NCBI GenBank assembly: GCA_032622095.1 | Contig: CP136061.1 | Location: 96,653,345-96,717,344 of the forward strand | Source of the DNA: Siphonodentalium dalli | Lineage: Eukaryota; Mollusca; Scaphopoda; Gadilida; Siphonodentaliidae | Reading direction: 5' to 3' | Length of the DNA stretch: 64,000 nucleotides | Shown here: positions 61,601 through 63,167 of the stretch, one piece after another | Numbering within the stretch: position 1 is the first letter of the stretch | How the letters are laid out: every line of letters begins with the position of its first letter | The notes under the pieces: generated by a model | Seen by the model: the letters and a program-made list of their open reading frames with translations, nothing else | Told to the model about the DNA's origin: nothing | Database searches by the model: none | Made by a program: the position numbers and the translations under genes

Positions 61601-63167
61601 TTGTTGTGGATTCCAGTACTTCCGTCGATGAAATCGAAATGTAATTTGCTGTCTGAATGTTTACATGATCGCATTAATGTTTTGCATCGCGTGGTATTAT
61701 GACAGATTACGTATTCCGCCGTAGGATTTTCCTTTCATTATCTCATTTTATGCTTCAGGTGGTCGATTTGCTCAACGATTTGTACACGACGTTCGATTCC
61801 ATCATAGAACACTTCGATGTTTACAAGGTAAACTAGTTCCTGAGATCGAATTAAAGTGCATTCCATTGATTATTTGTCAGTTGTTCATATTATGTGTGAT
61901 TATACTGTGATAACAAACCTTTTGACCTTTTCCGTATTACTTGGTTTGAAATATTAAAGTAGTTCCTTGGATTCAATTATCATGCATTCCACTGACTATG
62001 TGTTAGTTGTTCATATTGTGTGTGGTAATAAACCGTTGACATTTTCTGTATTGCTTGGTTTGAGATATTAAATATTTTCTTAACCGTAAGAATTCCATAA
62101 CAGGAGTTTCCATTCTACGCACATATATGTTCAACCAACTGATATGTATATATATCAAGATAATTATGAGATTTTACACCGTTTAAGTCGACATTCCCTG
62201 CGCTAAATTTCGCTTACTAAGTTATTAGAATGCATACACTTGCAGTCAACGCCACACATTATCACGAACACACTCTAAGAACGCTCTTTATTGTTCACAA
62301 CTAGTGTGCAGTGAAGAAATGAGCACTCTTATTGCAGGTTGTATCTTGAGTTTTTGGAGCAATGGATCCAGTTCTAAACAGTACTAAAAATATTTCGTAT
62401 ACTTTAAATCTCATGAAAGGGCTCACGAGTTCGATGTCCTTATTGCCTGGAGTAGAAAACGTACCATTATAGTCGTTTATTGTGTCAAATTGTATTGATC
62501 ACCTTTAAACACATGTATATTTTTCAAGACTCGTCAGTGTGGTGTCACGTCAATATGTCGTATATGGATTTATCACATAATTAACCAATAAACCCGGCCT
62601 CATATGTTTTTAGTAAGACACACGTGTATTATCGGCACTCGCCGTGACGTAAGTGCTTAGCGCGATGATGTCGATGTTAATTCCGGAACTGTATTATTAT
62701 ATTAATAAGAATATAATTAGGATATTCGATTTGTGTTGGGTTATTTAGTGTTGTCTATGAGACGAAAATTGGTGATAAGGGTGGTTGAACAATGTTGTCA
62801 ACATGAAAATACACATTTAAAATGGAACTATCTATATGCCTATATTTGTCTTTACTTGCTCTTTGGTTGTCGAGCCTCGCTAAAGTTCGGCTGGAATCGA
62901 ATTTAGTGCACTCGGTTAATAAATTACGTATATACTTGCGACTTAGATATCTTCTATGTATTATGTAAACTCGTCAATTGATTTCTTCTCAGGTGGAGAC
63001 GATAGGTGACGCCTACATGGTCGTTTCCGGTCTTCCAGAACCAAACGGGAACCGACACGCCCGGGAGATATCTCGCATGGCGCTCGCTCTCCTCCACGCC
63101 GTCCTGTCCTTCAAAATACGTCACAAACCAGACATCCAGCTGAAACTTAGAATAGGCCTACATTCGG
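7528..63167 (+). CDS. Receptor guanylate cyclase, NPR1/NPR2-like (partial, 12 exons)
   Basis: Joined exons 7528-7660, 11132-11230, 12470-12547, 22618-22722, 31762-31833, 38812-38977, 42631-42786, 46066-46237, 53712-53861, 57620-57743, 61759-61827 and 62993-63167 read as one open frame of about 500 codons. Seen: juxtamembrane WRIKWDD, kinase-homology motifs VAIK, HGN, DFG, APE and RCW, a coiled coil, then the cyclase motifs FSDICGFT and VETIGDAY. Family knowledge: membrane guanylate cyclases bind peptide ligands outside the cell and make cGMP from GTP inside. The ATP-binding pseudokinase relays the signal and the coiled coil dimerises the cyclase domains. The extracellular and transmembrane exons (5') and the last catalytic exons (3') are not in view. 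Inference: an NPR-type receptor rather than a soluble cyclase. Invertebrate orphan receptor cyclases share this layout, so ligand and exact orthology are open. Confidence 0.95.
7751..8140 (+). mobile_element. Family A MITE (TTAA-CCCTTTACCCAACA), copy 1
   Basis: TTAACCATTTACCCAACA at the left and TGTTGGGTAAAGGGTTAA at the right. Palindromic modules at 7904-7973 and, inverted, 8041-8110. TTAA flanks and CCC-starting ends fit piggyBac-like non-autonomous elements. Confidence 0.85.
8877..9095. mobile_element. Mariner-like hairpin MITE, copy 1
   Basis: Long inverted repeat, about 105-bp arms: TACAGTAATGCC at the left, GGCATTACTGTA at the right; centre AAGCCTCTCCCCGAGAGCTT. TA at both ends with CAGT-starting termini fits Tc1/mariner-type insertion (inference). 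Copies at 18294, 45495 and 55954. Confidence 0.85.
9410..9730. repeat. Dispersed repeat, copy 1
   Basis: GGATTTATCACATAATT, ATTATCGGCA, GTGATGTCA-like CATGACGTCA sequence and ATCGAATTTAGTGAACTCGG then TTGATAAATT occur in the same order in 62567-62955. 9625-9715 is itself an imperfect inverted repeat around GCCTCGGTAAACCTCGGC. Confidence 0.55.
9850..10249 (-). mobile_element. Family A MITE, copy 2 (reverse)
   Basis: TTAACCCTTTACCCAACAGA on the left and GGTTTGTTGGGTAAAGGG then TTAA on the right, in the opposite order to copy 1. Modules at 9880-9948 and 10028-10096. The arm with TCTTCGGTCTGTCTCAATA lies at the right. Confidence 0.88.
10673..10915 (+). repeat. Dispersed repeat with inverted copy at 27930
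   Basis: TTATAGATAATGGGTTTTTT through GGGAATTTCAATTTCGTTTA to AAATGAAAAAGATAATTTGT matches the reverse complement of 27930-28165. Confidence 0.65.
11132..11230 (+). CDS. Exon b: start of kinase-homology domain
   Basis: Acceptor TTCTACTTTCAG ends at 11131 and the donor GTTGGT starts at 11231. The 33 codons in phase 0/0 begin [14 protein letters not shown] and end LFTTTGYYK. The TTTGYYK end aligns with the glycine-rich-loop region of NPR kinase-homology domains (AKTAYYKG type), which continues into the VAIK strand on the next exon. The first half is little conserved, as in the family. A transposable element starts only about 19 bp after this donor. Confidence 0.88.
11249..11731. mobile_element. 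TIR element with GGCACGTATGC subterminal motif
   Basis: Left GGGGGTGGAAAATAAAAAAT then CGGGCACGTATGCC; right inverse AGCATACGTGCCTGC then TTTTCCGACTCCCCCC. It shares the interior AAATCCAAGATGGCTGCTGG with 35905-36466. It starts 19 bp after the donor of exon b. Confidence 0.7.
12195..12350. mobile_element. Right half of a CCTGGTCAAGTG-type MITE
   Basis: TATCCAAACACCACAATTAC through AGCATCAGTTTG to CATCATCATAGCACATAATC and TTGACCAAGGGTG follows the right half of the element at 5553-5956. The left half is not seen. Confidence 0.55.
12470..12547 (+). CDS. Exon c: kinase-homology domain, VAIK lysine strand
   Basis: Acceptor CTACTTCCAG ends at 12469 and the donor GTAAGT starts at 12548. There are 26 codons, phase 0/0, beginning [11 protein letters not shown] and ending LLLEIKR. 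The lysine in VAIK is the ATP-phosphate-binding lysine of kinases and is kept here. Receptor cyclases bind ATP in this domain to sensitise the cyclase. LLLEIKR corresponds to the alpha-C helix region (VLFELKHM type). Confidence 0.9.
12947..13545. repeat. TTCCAAC-rich interspersed repeat
   Basis: Starts GGGACGTGGCTAGATGG and contains many TTTCCAACT / AGTTGGAAA motifs. Related fragments: 7685-7752, 31905-32405, 34035-34165, 48215-48375, 48770-48980, 60990-61175. No coding signal. Family not recognised. Confidence 0.55.
13987..14365 (+). mobile_element. Family A MITE, copy 3
   Basis: TTAACCCTTTACCCAACA start, TGTTTGGTAAAGGGTTAA end (one changed base). Modules at 14129-14197 and 14267-14335. One ACCGGCC unit of the left arm is missing compared with the other copies. 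Confidence 0.88.
14789..14916 (+). repeat. 64-bp tandem duplication
   Basis: CAGTGGATGCCAGTGGCAAG occurs at 14789 and 14853, with the downstream ACAACCTGGT shared. The copies differ by several bases. Confidence 0.75.
15343..15742 (+). mobile_element. Family A MITE, copy 4
   Basis: TTAACCCTTTACCCAACA start and TGTTGGGTAAAGGGTTAA end. Modules at 15497-15565 and 15643-15712. Almost the same sequence as copy 8 at 47581. Confidence 0.9.
15774..15860 (+). repeat. 29-bp tandem repeat, three copies
   Basis: GAACAATAACTACATGGCAC followed by GTATCCCGC, at 29-bp spacing, essentially identical copies. Lies about 30 bp after a family A element. Confidence 0.9.
15902..16377. mobile_element. TIR element (AAGGTGCCTTTACACGATTA)
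   Basis: Left AAGGTGCCTTTACACGATTA then AGCTTGCTTAATTCAGC, right end its inverse (about 37 bp). The subterminal segment ATTAAGCTTGCTTAATTCAG with following AAATGGTAACCACAGGG is repeated in tandem at 15920 and 15990. Ends resemble short DNA transposon termini (family uncertain). Confidence 0.75.
17128..17385 (+). repeat. Dispersed repeat, copy 1
   Basis: GGAGCGCAAACCGCCATGTG near the end and AACGCTCGTAGAAAG in the middle match 35530-35720 (AATGCTCGTAGAAAG) and 42230-42375 (GGAGCGCAAACTGTCACGTG). Not recognised; open for 85 codons in this copy only. Confidence 0.45.
18294..18510. mobile_element. Mariner-like hairpin MITE, copy 2
   Basis: TACAGTAATGCTCTAATTAA start, inverse at the end; centre GAAAGCTCTCGGGGAGAGCT. 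The arms appear nearly perfectly complementary. Confidence 0.88.
18862..18943. repeat. Hairpin with 26-bp arms
   Basis: TCAATGTGTTCATAAACCTA then TGAACG, and the inverse CGTTCATAGATTTATGAACA then CATTGA. Loop about 30 bp. Confidence 0.7.
19425..19567. repeat. Long hairpin, about 60-bp arms
   Basis: AATAAACGGTGGATTCAACG then TGGTCATGGGTTTTGACCGC on the left and the inverse on the right. Centre TGGAACCCCTTTGGGGTTCA. Probably a foldback MITE; no second copy in the window. Confidence 0.75.
21282..21528 (+). repeat. 124-bp tandem duplication
   Basis: GACTGCTGTAATTATGCTAT starts at 21282 and 21406. Both copies contain CCTGATTGCGGCAA and end CACTCCAATAAATCATAAA. Confidence 0.88.
21868..22174 (+). 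mobile_element. Family B MITE, both ends truncated
   Basis: Starts at ACCCTGTGCCAATGCATTC (module 21876-21945), keeps the centre (AGGACATAAAATAAAA, TGTCTGGGGCTCCGTATGGG) and stops in GTTAGGCCAATGCATT, the first bases of the second module. Outer TIRs absent. Confidence 0.8.
22618..22722 (+). CDS. Exon d: kinase-homology domain, hinge region
   Basis: Acceptor TTTATGTTTCAG ends at 22617 and the donor GTAAGGGT starts at 22723. There are 35 codons, phase 0/0: [16 protein letters not shown], a short linker, then [11 protein letters not shown]-x-x-R-F-I-G-x-C and T-E-Y-C-P-x-G-S-L-Q are near-invariant in receptor guanylate cyclases (hinge and start of the C-lobe). The first codon is ATG but it is internal, not a start: the exon is preceded by a good acceptor and the frame joins exon c. 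Confidence 0.95.
23425..23751 (+). mobile_element. Family B MITE, right part missing
   Basis: Left TIR GTGACCCGCCATATCAAATC, module at 23477-23546 (one base changed, CATTATCTT), centre complete. Breaks off at AAATTATTAAAATTGT and is followed at once by the CGTCCGTCC repeat. Confidence 0.82.
23755..24340. repeat. CGTCCGTCCGACC interspersed repeat
   Basis: GCCGTCCGTCCGTCCGACCT followed by repeated blocks of GAACCGATTTCAATAAT and TTCGACTTATTTTGAC (about 160-170 bp period, three blocks at 23850, 24010 and 24170). CGTCCGTC repeats are common in mollusc genomes (general knowledge). Confidence 0.55.
24782..25824. mobile_element. Second copy of the 6502-7024 element, interrupted
   Basis: Matches 6502-7024 from TTAAAGATGCGGGTGGCGTT to CGCCCGTGCCTTTAAA, sharing GTTATGTAAACAGAAGCA, AATAATAAAGAGCGTTTATA and GACGACAATATACTAT in order. 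It is longer by an insertion at 24949-25449. Confidence 0.75.
24949..25449. mobile_element. Nested TIR element, possible PIF/Harbinger-type
   Basis: Ends GGCGACACCAATATTTAAGT and ACTTAAAAATTGGTGACGCC. The inverted pairing continues inward over GTCTGGTTTACGAACA / TGTTCGTAAACCAGAC. TTA flanks both sides (24946-24948 and 25450-25452). A three-base T-A-rich duplication with GG-starting TIRs fits PIF/Harbinger MITEs, but this is inference from ends only. The interior is A/T-rich with an AAAATAAAA run. Confidence 0.7.
26255..26925 (+). pseudogene. Dead non-LTR retrotransposon (LINE), reverse transcriptase C-terminal part
   Basis: Frame fragments read [19 protein letters not shown], then [16 protein letters not shown], then after a frameshift near 26440 [18 protein letters not shown], then [19 protein letters not shown] to a stop at 26791. 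This succession is typical of the region after the reverse transcriptase in CR1/Jockey-like LINEs. A TAG (26441) and the frame change show it is dead. The 3' end has GGGACGAAAAGTCGCCAGAC then a TGATGATG run, shared with 50275-50330. Confidence 0.8.
27539..27651. repeat. Hairpin, about 40-bp arms
   Basis: ATAATGAATG then GTTGACTATGCCAAAATAGT on the left and ACTATTTTGGCATAGTCAAC then CATTCATTAT on the right. Arms imperfect in the TCTTGTC/TCCAAGC part. Confidence 0.75.
27930..28165 (-). repeat. Inverted copy of the 10673-10915 repeat
   Basis: ATAAGACTTACAAATTATCT, TAAACGAAATTGAAATTCCC and AATAAAACCCCCATA read as the reverse complement of the copy in intron 1. Borders approximate. Confidence 0.65.
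28945..31502. mobile_element. 2.6-kb element with inverted ends (TAGTCCAGGCACA)
   Basis: Left TATAGTCCAGGCACAATAGA, AATCGGGGAAAGCTGATTTT, AAAAGTCCCCTAAAATCCGA; the same series appears inverted at 31370-31502 (TCGGATTTTAGGGGACTTTT, AAAATCAGTTTTCCCCGATT, TGTGCCTGGACTA). Total TIR about 140 bp. The interior has only short open frames and no transposase motif that I recognise. Confidence 0.65.
31762..31833 (+). CDS. Exon e: kinase-homology domain, LDWMFRYS segment
   Basis: Acceptor TGTATTTTTCAG ends at 31761 and the donor GTGAGTGT starts at 31834. There are 24 codons, phase 0/0: [17 protein letters not shown], then [15 protein letters not shown] is a signature of receptor guanylate cyclase pseudokinase domains (C-lobe helix D/E). 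The previous exon ends in GSLQ, giving the expected GSLQ-DVLEN junction. Confidence 0.95.
31905..32405. repeat. TTCCAAC-family repeats
   Basis: TTTCAACAGTTGGAAAATTC and TGTCAACAGTTGGAAATG motifs occur twice in similar context (31945 and 32310), with TTGATTTTCCAACCAATAAT shared with 48350. Possibly two partial copies. Confidence 0.5.
32451..32851 (-). mobile_element. Family A MITE, copy 5 (reverse)
   Basis: TTAACCCTTTACCCAACAGA start, TTGTTGGGTAAAGGGTTAA end. Modules at 32480-32550 and 32628-32697. Confidence 0.9.
32937..33374. mobile_element. TTAA element with CCCTTTCAGTGCCAG ends
   Basis: TTAACCCTTTCAGTGCCAG start, CTAGCACTGAAAGGGTTAA end, so a TTAA-bounded inverted pair. One partial palindromic module at 32992-33050. 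A second CTCTTTCAGTGCCAGA motif lies inside at about 33130, suggesting an internal copy of the end. piggyBac-like by its ends (inference). Confidence 0.75.
33803..33935. mobile_element. Degenerate family D remnant
   Basis: GGCAATGCATTATCTTATAT, then GGGAGACTCGCACATATAAG at 33891. Resembles the family D pattern (see 59434) but outer ends are not seen. Confidence 0.5.
34791..34813. repeat. (TA)n microsatellite
   Basis: About eleven TA units inside the foldback element. Similar short TA runs occur at 17075-17093, 23261-23283 and 46589-46606. Confidence 0.85.
34812..35003 (-). pseudogene. LINE ORF2 C-terminal zinc-finger fragment
   Basis: The complement reads [20 protein letters not shown], stop, then [19 protein letters not shown] and TCPFYERA. 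The C-x-C-G ... D-x-x-H-F-L-F-x-C-P pattern is the conserved C-terminal motif of many non-LTR retrotransposon polyproteins. An in-frame stop and lack of other domains show it is a remnant. It sits inside the inverted repeat 34401-35163. Confidence 0.65.
35530..35720 (+). repeat. Dispersed repeat related to 17128-17385
   Basis: AATGCTCGTAGAAAGATAT and TGCGCAAACCACCAAGTGCC parallel the 17128 copy. Confidence 0.4.
35777..36771. mobile_element. CCTGGTCAAGTG-type MITE interrupted by another element
   Basis: Left CCCCTGATCAAGTGGTCCTG, right GGACCGCTTGACCCGGGG. Left and right arms match the intact copy 5553-5956, including CAAATCGCTCGGGTTAGCCA. The insertion at 35905-36466 separates them. Confidence 0.7.
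35905..36466. mobile_element. TIR element (as 11249), nested
   Basis: GGGGGGGTGGAAAAAGAGTG then CCGGGCACGTATGCCGGGG on the left; AGCATACGTGCCTGCA then TTTTTCCGACTCCCCC on the right. Same orientation and interior as 11249-11731. Lies inside a CCTGGTCAAGTG-type element. Confidence 0.7.
37830..38116 (-). mobile_element. Family B MITE, left part missing
   Basis: Starts in the centre (TTTCACCCATACAGAGCCCC), module at 38000-38065, right end GACTGGATTTGATATGGCGG then GTCAC. Confidence 0.82.
38812..38977 (+). CDS. Exon f: pseudokinase catalytic-loop (HGN) and DFG region
   Basis: Acceptor ATTCTTCCCAG ends at 38811 and the donor GTAAGT starts at 38978. There are 55 codons plus one base (phase 0/1). 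Visible motifs are [27 protein letters not shown] and HRLYQ. The catalytic-loop HRD of active kinases is HGN here, so the catalytic aspartate is absent, as is usual in this family. DFG is intact, whereas vertebrate NPR1 has DYG. The last ~29 bp of the exon together with the donor are the first unit of a 48-bp tandem array running into the intron. Confidence 0.95.
38949..39234 (+). repeat. 48-bp tandem array of exon f end plus splice donor
   Basis: Six units at exact 48-bp spacing. The first holds the last ~29 bp of exon f and its donor. Donor positions: GTAAGT at 38978, GTAATT at 39026, GTAAGT at 39074, 39122 and 39170, ATAAGT at 39218. Each unit contains TCACATCGACTTTATCAAT or a close variant. 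Confidence 0.93.
39235..39470. mobile_element. Family D element (TTAACCCTTTCATGAGGGG)
   Basis: Starts TTAACCCTTTCATGAGGGGA directly after the 48-bp donor repeat array; contains GTCAAGGTAAATATTGTTAG and GGGAGACTCCCATATATAAG. Right end decayed; no closing GGGTTAA. Confidence 0.6.
39507..39973 (-). mobile_element. Family A MITE, copy 6 (reverse, enlarged)
   Basis: Ends as in copy 5. About 70 bp longer because the central A/T-rich AGAATGTAAGAAAA stretch is expanded (39620-39745). Modules at 39536-39604 and 39752-39820. Confidence 0.88.
40024..40270. mobile_element. Family D element, second copy
   Basis: TTAACCCTTTCACGACGGGA start; shares GCTGCACTGGTGCAGCATT, CAAGGTAAATATTGTTAGGC and GGGAGACTCGCATATA with the copy at 59434. 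The right end (GGAAGCTCTAGTCATGGAAG) lacks the last GGGTTAA. Confidence 0.65.
41198..41503 (+). repeat. Dispersed repeat, copy 1
   Basis: CATATCCTCGCGCAAATACG, TGTTAAAGAGCGTACACCT, GTCCGCACATAATCTGCTTA match 48418-48705 in order. The right half (ATAATCTGCTTAGAATCG ... ATGCTAAGCAGAGTAT) is an imperfect hairpin. Confidence 0.75.
41521..41955 (-). mobile_element. Family B MITE, nearly full
   Basis: Left end partly lost (AATCCAGTCGTAAGTCGG), modules at 41559-41628 and 41838-41905, right TIR complete to GGCGGGTCAC. The most complete family B copy in the window. Confidence 0.85.
42230..42375 (+). repeat. Dispersed repeat related to 17128-17385
   Basis: CTTCAATGTGTCTTTATTAT and GGAGCGCAAACTGTCACGTG parallel the 17128 copy (CTTCATTGTGTCTTTCTGGG). 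Borders approximate. Confidence 0.4.
42631..42786 (+). CDS. Exon g: kinase-homology domain, APE and helix F
   Basis: Acceptor ATCTTTGTAG ends at 42630 and the donor GTTCGT starts at 42787. 156 bp, phase 1/1. The joined peptide contains [23 protein letters not shown] and NADPSPE. W-T-A-P-E-L-L and G-D-V-Y-S-F-G are invariant family motifs (APE plus the helix F aspartate). A family A transposable element begins 24 bp after the donor. Confidence 0.95.
42810..43347 (+). mobile_element. Family A MITE, copy 7 (three modules)
   Basis: TTAACCCTTTACCATACA start, TGTTGGGTAAAGGGTTAA end. Three palindromic modules (42961-43030, 43155-43225, 43250-43317) because the segment CATTGTGATAGTTACAGTCA plus module is duplicated internally. 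Begins 24 bp after the donor of exon g. Confidence 0.88.
43790..44060 (+). repeat. Dispersed repeat, copy 2
   Basis: Second copy of the repeat at 4836-5110, same orientation. The frame spanning 43670-44017 is open for 115 codons and contains [10 protein letters not shown] and PPVALLPAF, matching CTTGNYVRIK and PPVAMLPNF in the other copy. The copies diverge at many bases and no family motif is recognised. Confidence 0.55.
45495..45682. mobile_element. Mariner-like hairpin MITE, copy 3 (short centre)
   Basis: TACAGTAATGCCTTAAATAA start and TTTAGGGCATTACTGTA end. The hairpin tip has lost about 30 bp (GGCCGAGAGCATTCCGATGA) compared with the other copies. Confidence 0.85.
46066..46237 (+). CDS. 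Exon h: end of kinase-homology domain
   Basis: Acceptor TTTTATTTCCAG ends at 46065 and the donor GTATATGT starts at 46238. 172 bp, phase 1/2. The peptide runs [17 protein letters not shown], then [16 protein letters not shown], then MIRKLNR. R-C-W-x-E-D-P-x-x-R-P-x-F is the hallmark of the C-lobe end in receptor cyclases and tyrosine-kinase-like folds. The final codon is split (AG|A). Confidence 0.95.
47238..47580 (+). repeat. About 190-bp tandem duplication
   Basis: CACTAACTGTTATATACAGC at 47238 and CACTGACTGTTAGAGCAGTC at 47427; both are followed by ATCGACCGCTTC, GAGAACTTACA and CAGCAGAAATCGA.AGCAT. The second copy stops at the family A element at 47581. A later AGGTCTTGGATATGCGTCAT (48160) resembles the missing tail. 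Confidence 0.65.
47581..47979 (+). mobile_element. Family A MITE, copy 8
   Basis: TTAACCCTTTACCCAACA start, TGTTGGGTAAAGGGTTAA end; modules at 47737-47804 and 47880-47948. Sits at the end of a tandemly duplicated segment (47238-47580). Confidence 0.9.
48215..48375. repeat. TTCCAAC-family fragment
   Basis: AACATTTGGAAATTTCACGC and GTTTGATTTTCCAACTAGTC match the fragment at 31980-32070. Confidence 0.5.
48418..48705 (+). repeat. Dispersed repeat, copy 2
   Basis: CATATCCTCGCGGAAATACG, TGTTAAAGAGCGTACACCTG, GTCCGCACATAATCTGCTTA and TATTCTAAGCAGATTATC. Same orientation as the 41198 copy. Confidence 0.75.
48770..48980 (-). repeat. TTCCAAC-family fragment
   Basis: TTTCCAACAGTTGAAAAGCT and CATTCTAGCCACGTCCCTG, the reverse of the GGGACGTGGCTAGA start at 12947. 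Confidence 0.5.
49336..49955. mobile_element. Inverted-repeat element, about 105-bp ends
   Basis: ACCACAGTATCGATGG, GGTGTGACAATTTATTATGA and GGAGTTTGGTGACAATTGGT on the left; the inverse on the right from 49865 (ACCAATTGTCACCAAACTCC, TAATAAATTGTCACACCTAG). The spacer of about 400 bp has no recognised content. Confidence 0.7.
50047..50335 (+). pseudogene. LINE 3'-end fragment
   Basis: One frame reads [20 protein letters not shown], similar to the LINE motif NxWxSLPxxVVxAxSxxxFK, followed by a 3' tail GGGACGAAAGGTCAAAAGAC then TTGATGATGATAAT. The tail matches that at 26872-26925, so both belong to the same LINE lineage. Confidence 0.65.
50530..51260 (+). repeat. Dispersed repeat copies with an inserted foldback
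   Basis: TGTTGAATTATTGAGGCTTT occurs at 50532 and 51151, each followed by AAATGGGTGGTGCATTATC and a GGTCAGAAGAACG stretch. The first copy continues to AACTTCAAGTGGGGACTTTC, is split by the element 50742-51080, and resumes with CTAAGAAATAAATGACCTG. A further copy is at 55435-55580. Confidence 0.7.
50742..51080. mobile_element. TTAA foldback element (AGGGGGACTGTA ends)
   Basis: Nearly whole-length inverted repeat, about 160-bp arms: AGGGGGACTGTATACTAAAT at the left, inverse GTGTACAGTACCCCT at the right. TTAA on both sides (50738-50741 and 51081-51084). Shared arm words include ATGAATGAATTTGAGCCATG and ATGGTAATTATAATGAAAA. Confidence 0.85.
52376..52487 (+). repeat. About 36-bp tandem repeat, three copies
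   Basis: ACCAGCATAGCGAGGGGGCT then GAACTCTATCTCAG, three times with point differences. Confidence 0.85.
52517..53455. mobile_element. Element with about 100-bp terminal inverted repeats
   Basis: TTCTCGTACTAAAACCAGCT then AAGATATTGAGATGGCGAGA then GCCTATGC on the left (from about 52530); the right end is its inverse (GCATAGGCCGCGAACTCGGA ... AGCTGGTTTTAGTACGAGAA). Arms almost identical. The interior of about 720 bp has no transposase motif, so non-autonomous. Confidence 0.82.
53559..53702 (+). repeat. 35-bp tandem repeat, four copies
   Basis: CAATAATGTGGTAATGCTAT then AGCAGGGGAGG at 35-bp spacing (TAATG or TAACG at 53581, 53616, 53651, 53686). The array ends about 10 bp before exon i, so its last unit supplies part of the acceptor region. 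Confidence 0.88.
53712..53861 (+). CDS. Exon i: signalling helix and dimerisation coiled coil
   Basis: Acceptor ATCTTTTTCAG ends at 53711 and the donor GTGAGT starts at 53862. 150 bp, phase 2/2. The motifs are [17 protein letters not shown], then [20 protein letters not shown], then MLPK. This amphipathic helix is the linker between the kinase-homology and cyclase domains and drives parallel dimerisation, the coupling step for cyclase activation in this family. A 35-bp tandem repeat ends about 10 bp upstream of the acceptor. Confidence 0.96.
54340..55153 (+). repeat. 54-bp minisatellite, about 15 copies
   Basis: Unit begins CAGTGTGGACCCTGGTTGGG and continues with GATCATATCATGAATCTCTA then CTGTATAACT. 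The length is exactly 54 in every unit I followed, so two + frames and one - frame stay open throughout. Variant sites: GGTT/GGTC, ATGAAT/ATGCAT, one CCTGATC. Units 11-14 alternate C,T,C,T with ATGCAT/ATGAAT, a 108-bp higher-order pattern. No start or splice context supports translation. Confidence 0.95.
55435..55580 (+). repeat. Dispersed repeat with unoccupied TTAA site
   Basis: AATCGTGCAACTTCTAGTTG ... ATGTATTAACTAAGAAATAA ... GACTTCCCCCGTCACGAAAT matches 50683-51140 except that it lacks the 339-bp foldback. The single TTAA is at 55505-55508. Confidence 0.75.
55954..56168. mobile_element. Mariner-like hairpin MITE, copy 4
   Basis: TACAGTAATGCTCTAAATAA start and TTTAGAGCATTACTGTA end; centre GAAAGCTCTCACAGAGCTTT. 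Confidence 0.88.
56461..56937. mobile_element. TTAA inverted-repeat element (AGGTACTCAACCC ends)
   Basis: TTAAAGGTACTCAACCCGAT at the left and GGGTTGAGTACCTTTAA at the right. Inner arms also pair (TATTTGATTCGAGTCGAGGA / CCTCGACTCGAATCAAATAT). A second TTAA-bounded foldback type next to the one at 50742. Confidence 0.75.
57620..57743 (+). CDS. Exon j: guanylate cyclase catalytic domain, first metal-binding Asp
   Basis: Acceptor TTCCTTTTAG ends at 57619 and the donor GTTAGT starts at 57744. 124 bp, phase 2/0. The peptide is [18 protein letters not shown], then [15 protein letters not shown] and AESTPMQ. The aspartate in Y-F-S-D-I is the first of two metal-binding aspartates of class III cyclases. 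Vertebrate receptors usually have FSDIVGFT, here FSDICGFT. The last 7 bp of the exon plus the donor start a 391-bp tandem duplication. Confidence 0.97.
57737..58518 (+). repeat. 391-bp tandem duplication including the exon j donor
   Basis: AATGCAGGTTAGTACGTACA occurs at 57737 and 58128. The copies run to AGACATCAAA and appear to differ at one position (ACATATCG versus ACATGTCG). The unit contains the last 7 bp of exon j, so a second GTTAGT donor lies at 58135. Confidence 0.95.
58602..58684. repeat. Hairpin with about 37-bp arms
   Basis: AGGATCATATATCAAAATGA then GAGGATATGGTGATCCC, 8-base loop ATGAAAAG, then the inverse with one mismatch (ATATGTGATCCT). Flanked at 58530-58570 by more AATATGTGATCCTC motifs. 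Confidence 0.85.
59434..59704. mobile_element. Family D element, best-preserved copy
   Basis: TTAACTCTTTTATGACGGGA start and TCATGGAAGGGTTAA end. Contains GCTGCGCTAGTGCAGCATT, CAAGGTAAATATTGTTAGGC and two degenerate palindromic modules (ATATGGGAGACTCGCA). TTAA flanks again suggest a piggyBac-like source. Confidence 0.72.
59820..60190. repeat. Mollusc-type TAGCTAACCTGAG / CGTCCGTCCGTC repeat
   Basis: TTTTTAGCTAACCTGAGGCG, then CGTCGTCCGTCCGTCCGTCA, then two blocks with TTGGGTTCATATTTGGTCTG / TGGATTCATATTTGGTATGA and ATGAGGTCACTGGGTCAAAT / TTGACATCACTGGGTCAAAT. A widespread interspersed repeat of bivalves looks like this (general knowledge, not searched). Confidence 0.6.
60990..61175 (-). repeat. 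TTCCAAC-family fragment
   Basis: TTTCCAACAGTTGGAGATCT, GTCAAGGTGGACACCCCAT and CTACCTGTGTCCCTG, parallel to 48770-48980. Confidence 0.5.
61759..61827 (+). CDS. Exon k: guanylate cyclase catalytic domain, LNDLYTTFD helix
   Basis: Acceptor TTATGCTTCAG ends at 61758 and the donor GTAAAC starts at 61828. There are 23 codons, phase 0/0: [19 protein letters not shown], then DVYK. It matches the invariant V-x-L-L-N-D-L-Y-T-x-F-D segment of receptor cyclases. A 126-bp tandem duplication starts about six bases after the donor boundary. Confidence 0.96.
61834..62085 (+). repeat. 126-bp tandem duplication just after the exon k donor
   Basis: TAGTTCC at 61834 and 61960; shared GCATTCCA, GTTGTTCATATT, TTTCYGTATT and TTGGTTTGA in order. 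The copies are diverged (roughly four in five bases alike by eye). Confidence 0.8.
62567..62955. repeat. Dispersed repeat, copy 2
   Basis: Shares GGATTTATCACATAATT, ATTATCGGCACTCGCCGTGA and ATCGAATTTAGTGCACTCGG with 9410-9730. It lies just upstream of exon l and ends about 40 bp before its acceptor. Confidence 0.5.
62993..63167 (+). CDS. Exon l: guanylate cyclase catalytic domain, second metal Asp and guanine-binding Glu
   Basis: Acceptor TTTCTTCTCAG ends at 62992 and the donor GTTAGT starts at 63168. 175 bp, phase 0/1. The motifs are [28 protein letters not shown] and LRIGLHSG. The glutamate of V-E-T recognises guanine in guanylate cyclases (lysine in adenylyl cyclases) and the aspartate of G-D-A-Y is the second metal ligand. 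The next family motif, PVCAGVVG, should follow on another exon, which I do not see before 64000. The 3' end of this exon is repeated twice in the intron. Confidence 0.97.

Larger units (their letters stand above)
57744..61758 (+). other. Intron 10
   Basis: Starts with a 391-bp tandem duplication including the donor, then a perfect-looking hairpin (58602-58684), a decayed TTAA element (59434-59704), CGTCCGTCCGTC repeat DNA (59820-60190) and a TTCCAAC-family fragment (60990-61175). 58690-59430, 60200-60980 and 61180-61740 show nothing recognisable; GATCCTCCGTAGGAT-like motifs recur at 58530 and 58980. Confidence 0.85.
61828..62992 (+). other. Intron 11
   Basis: Donor GTAAAC, acceptor TCTCAG. 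Starts with a 126-bp tandem duplication (61834-62085). A dispersed repeat related to 9410-9730 fills 62567-62955. Nothing recognisable in 62090-62560. Confidence 0.85.
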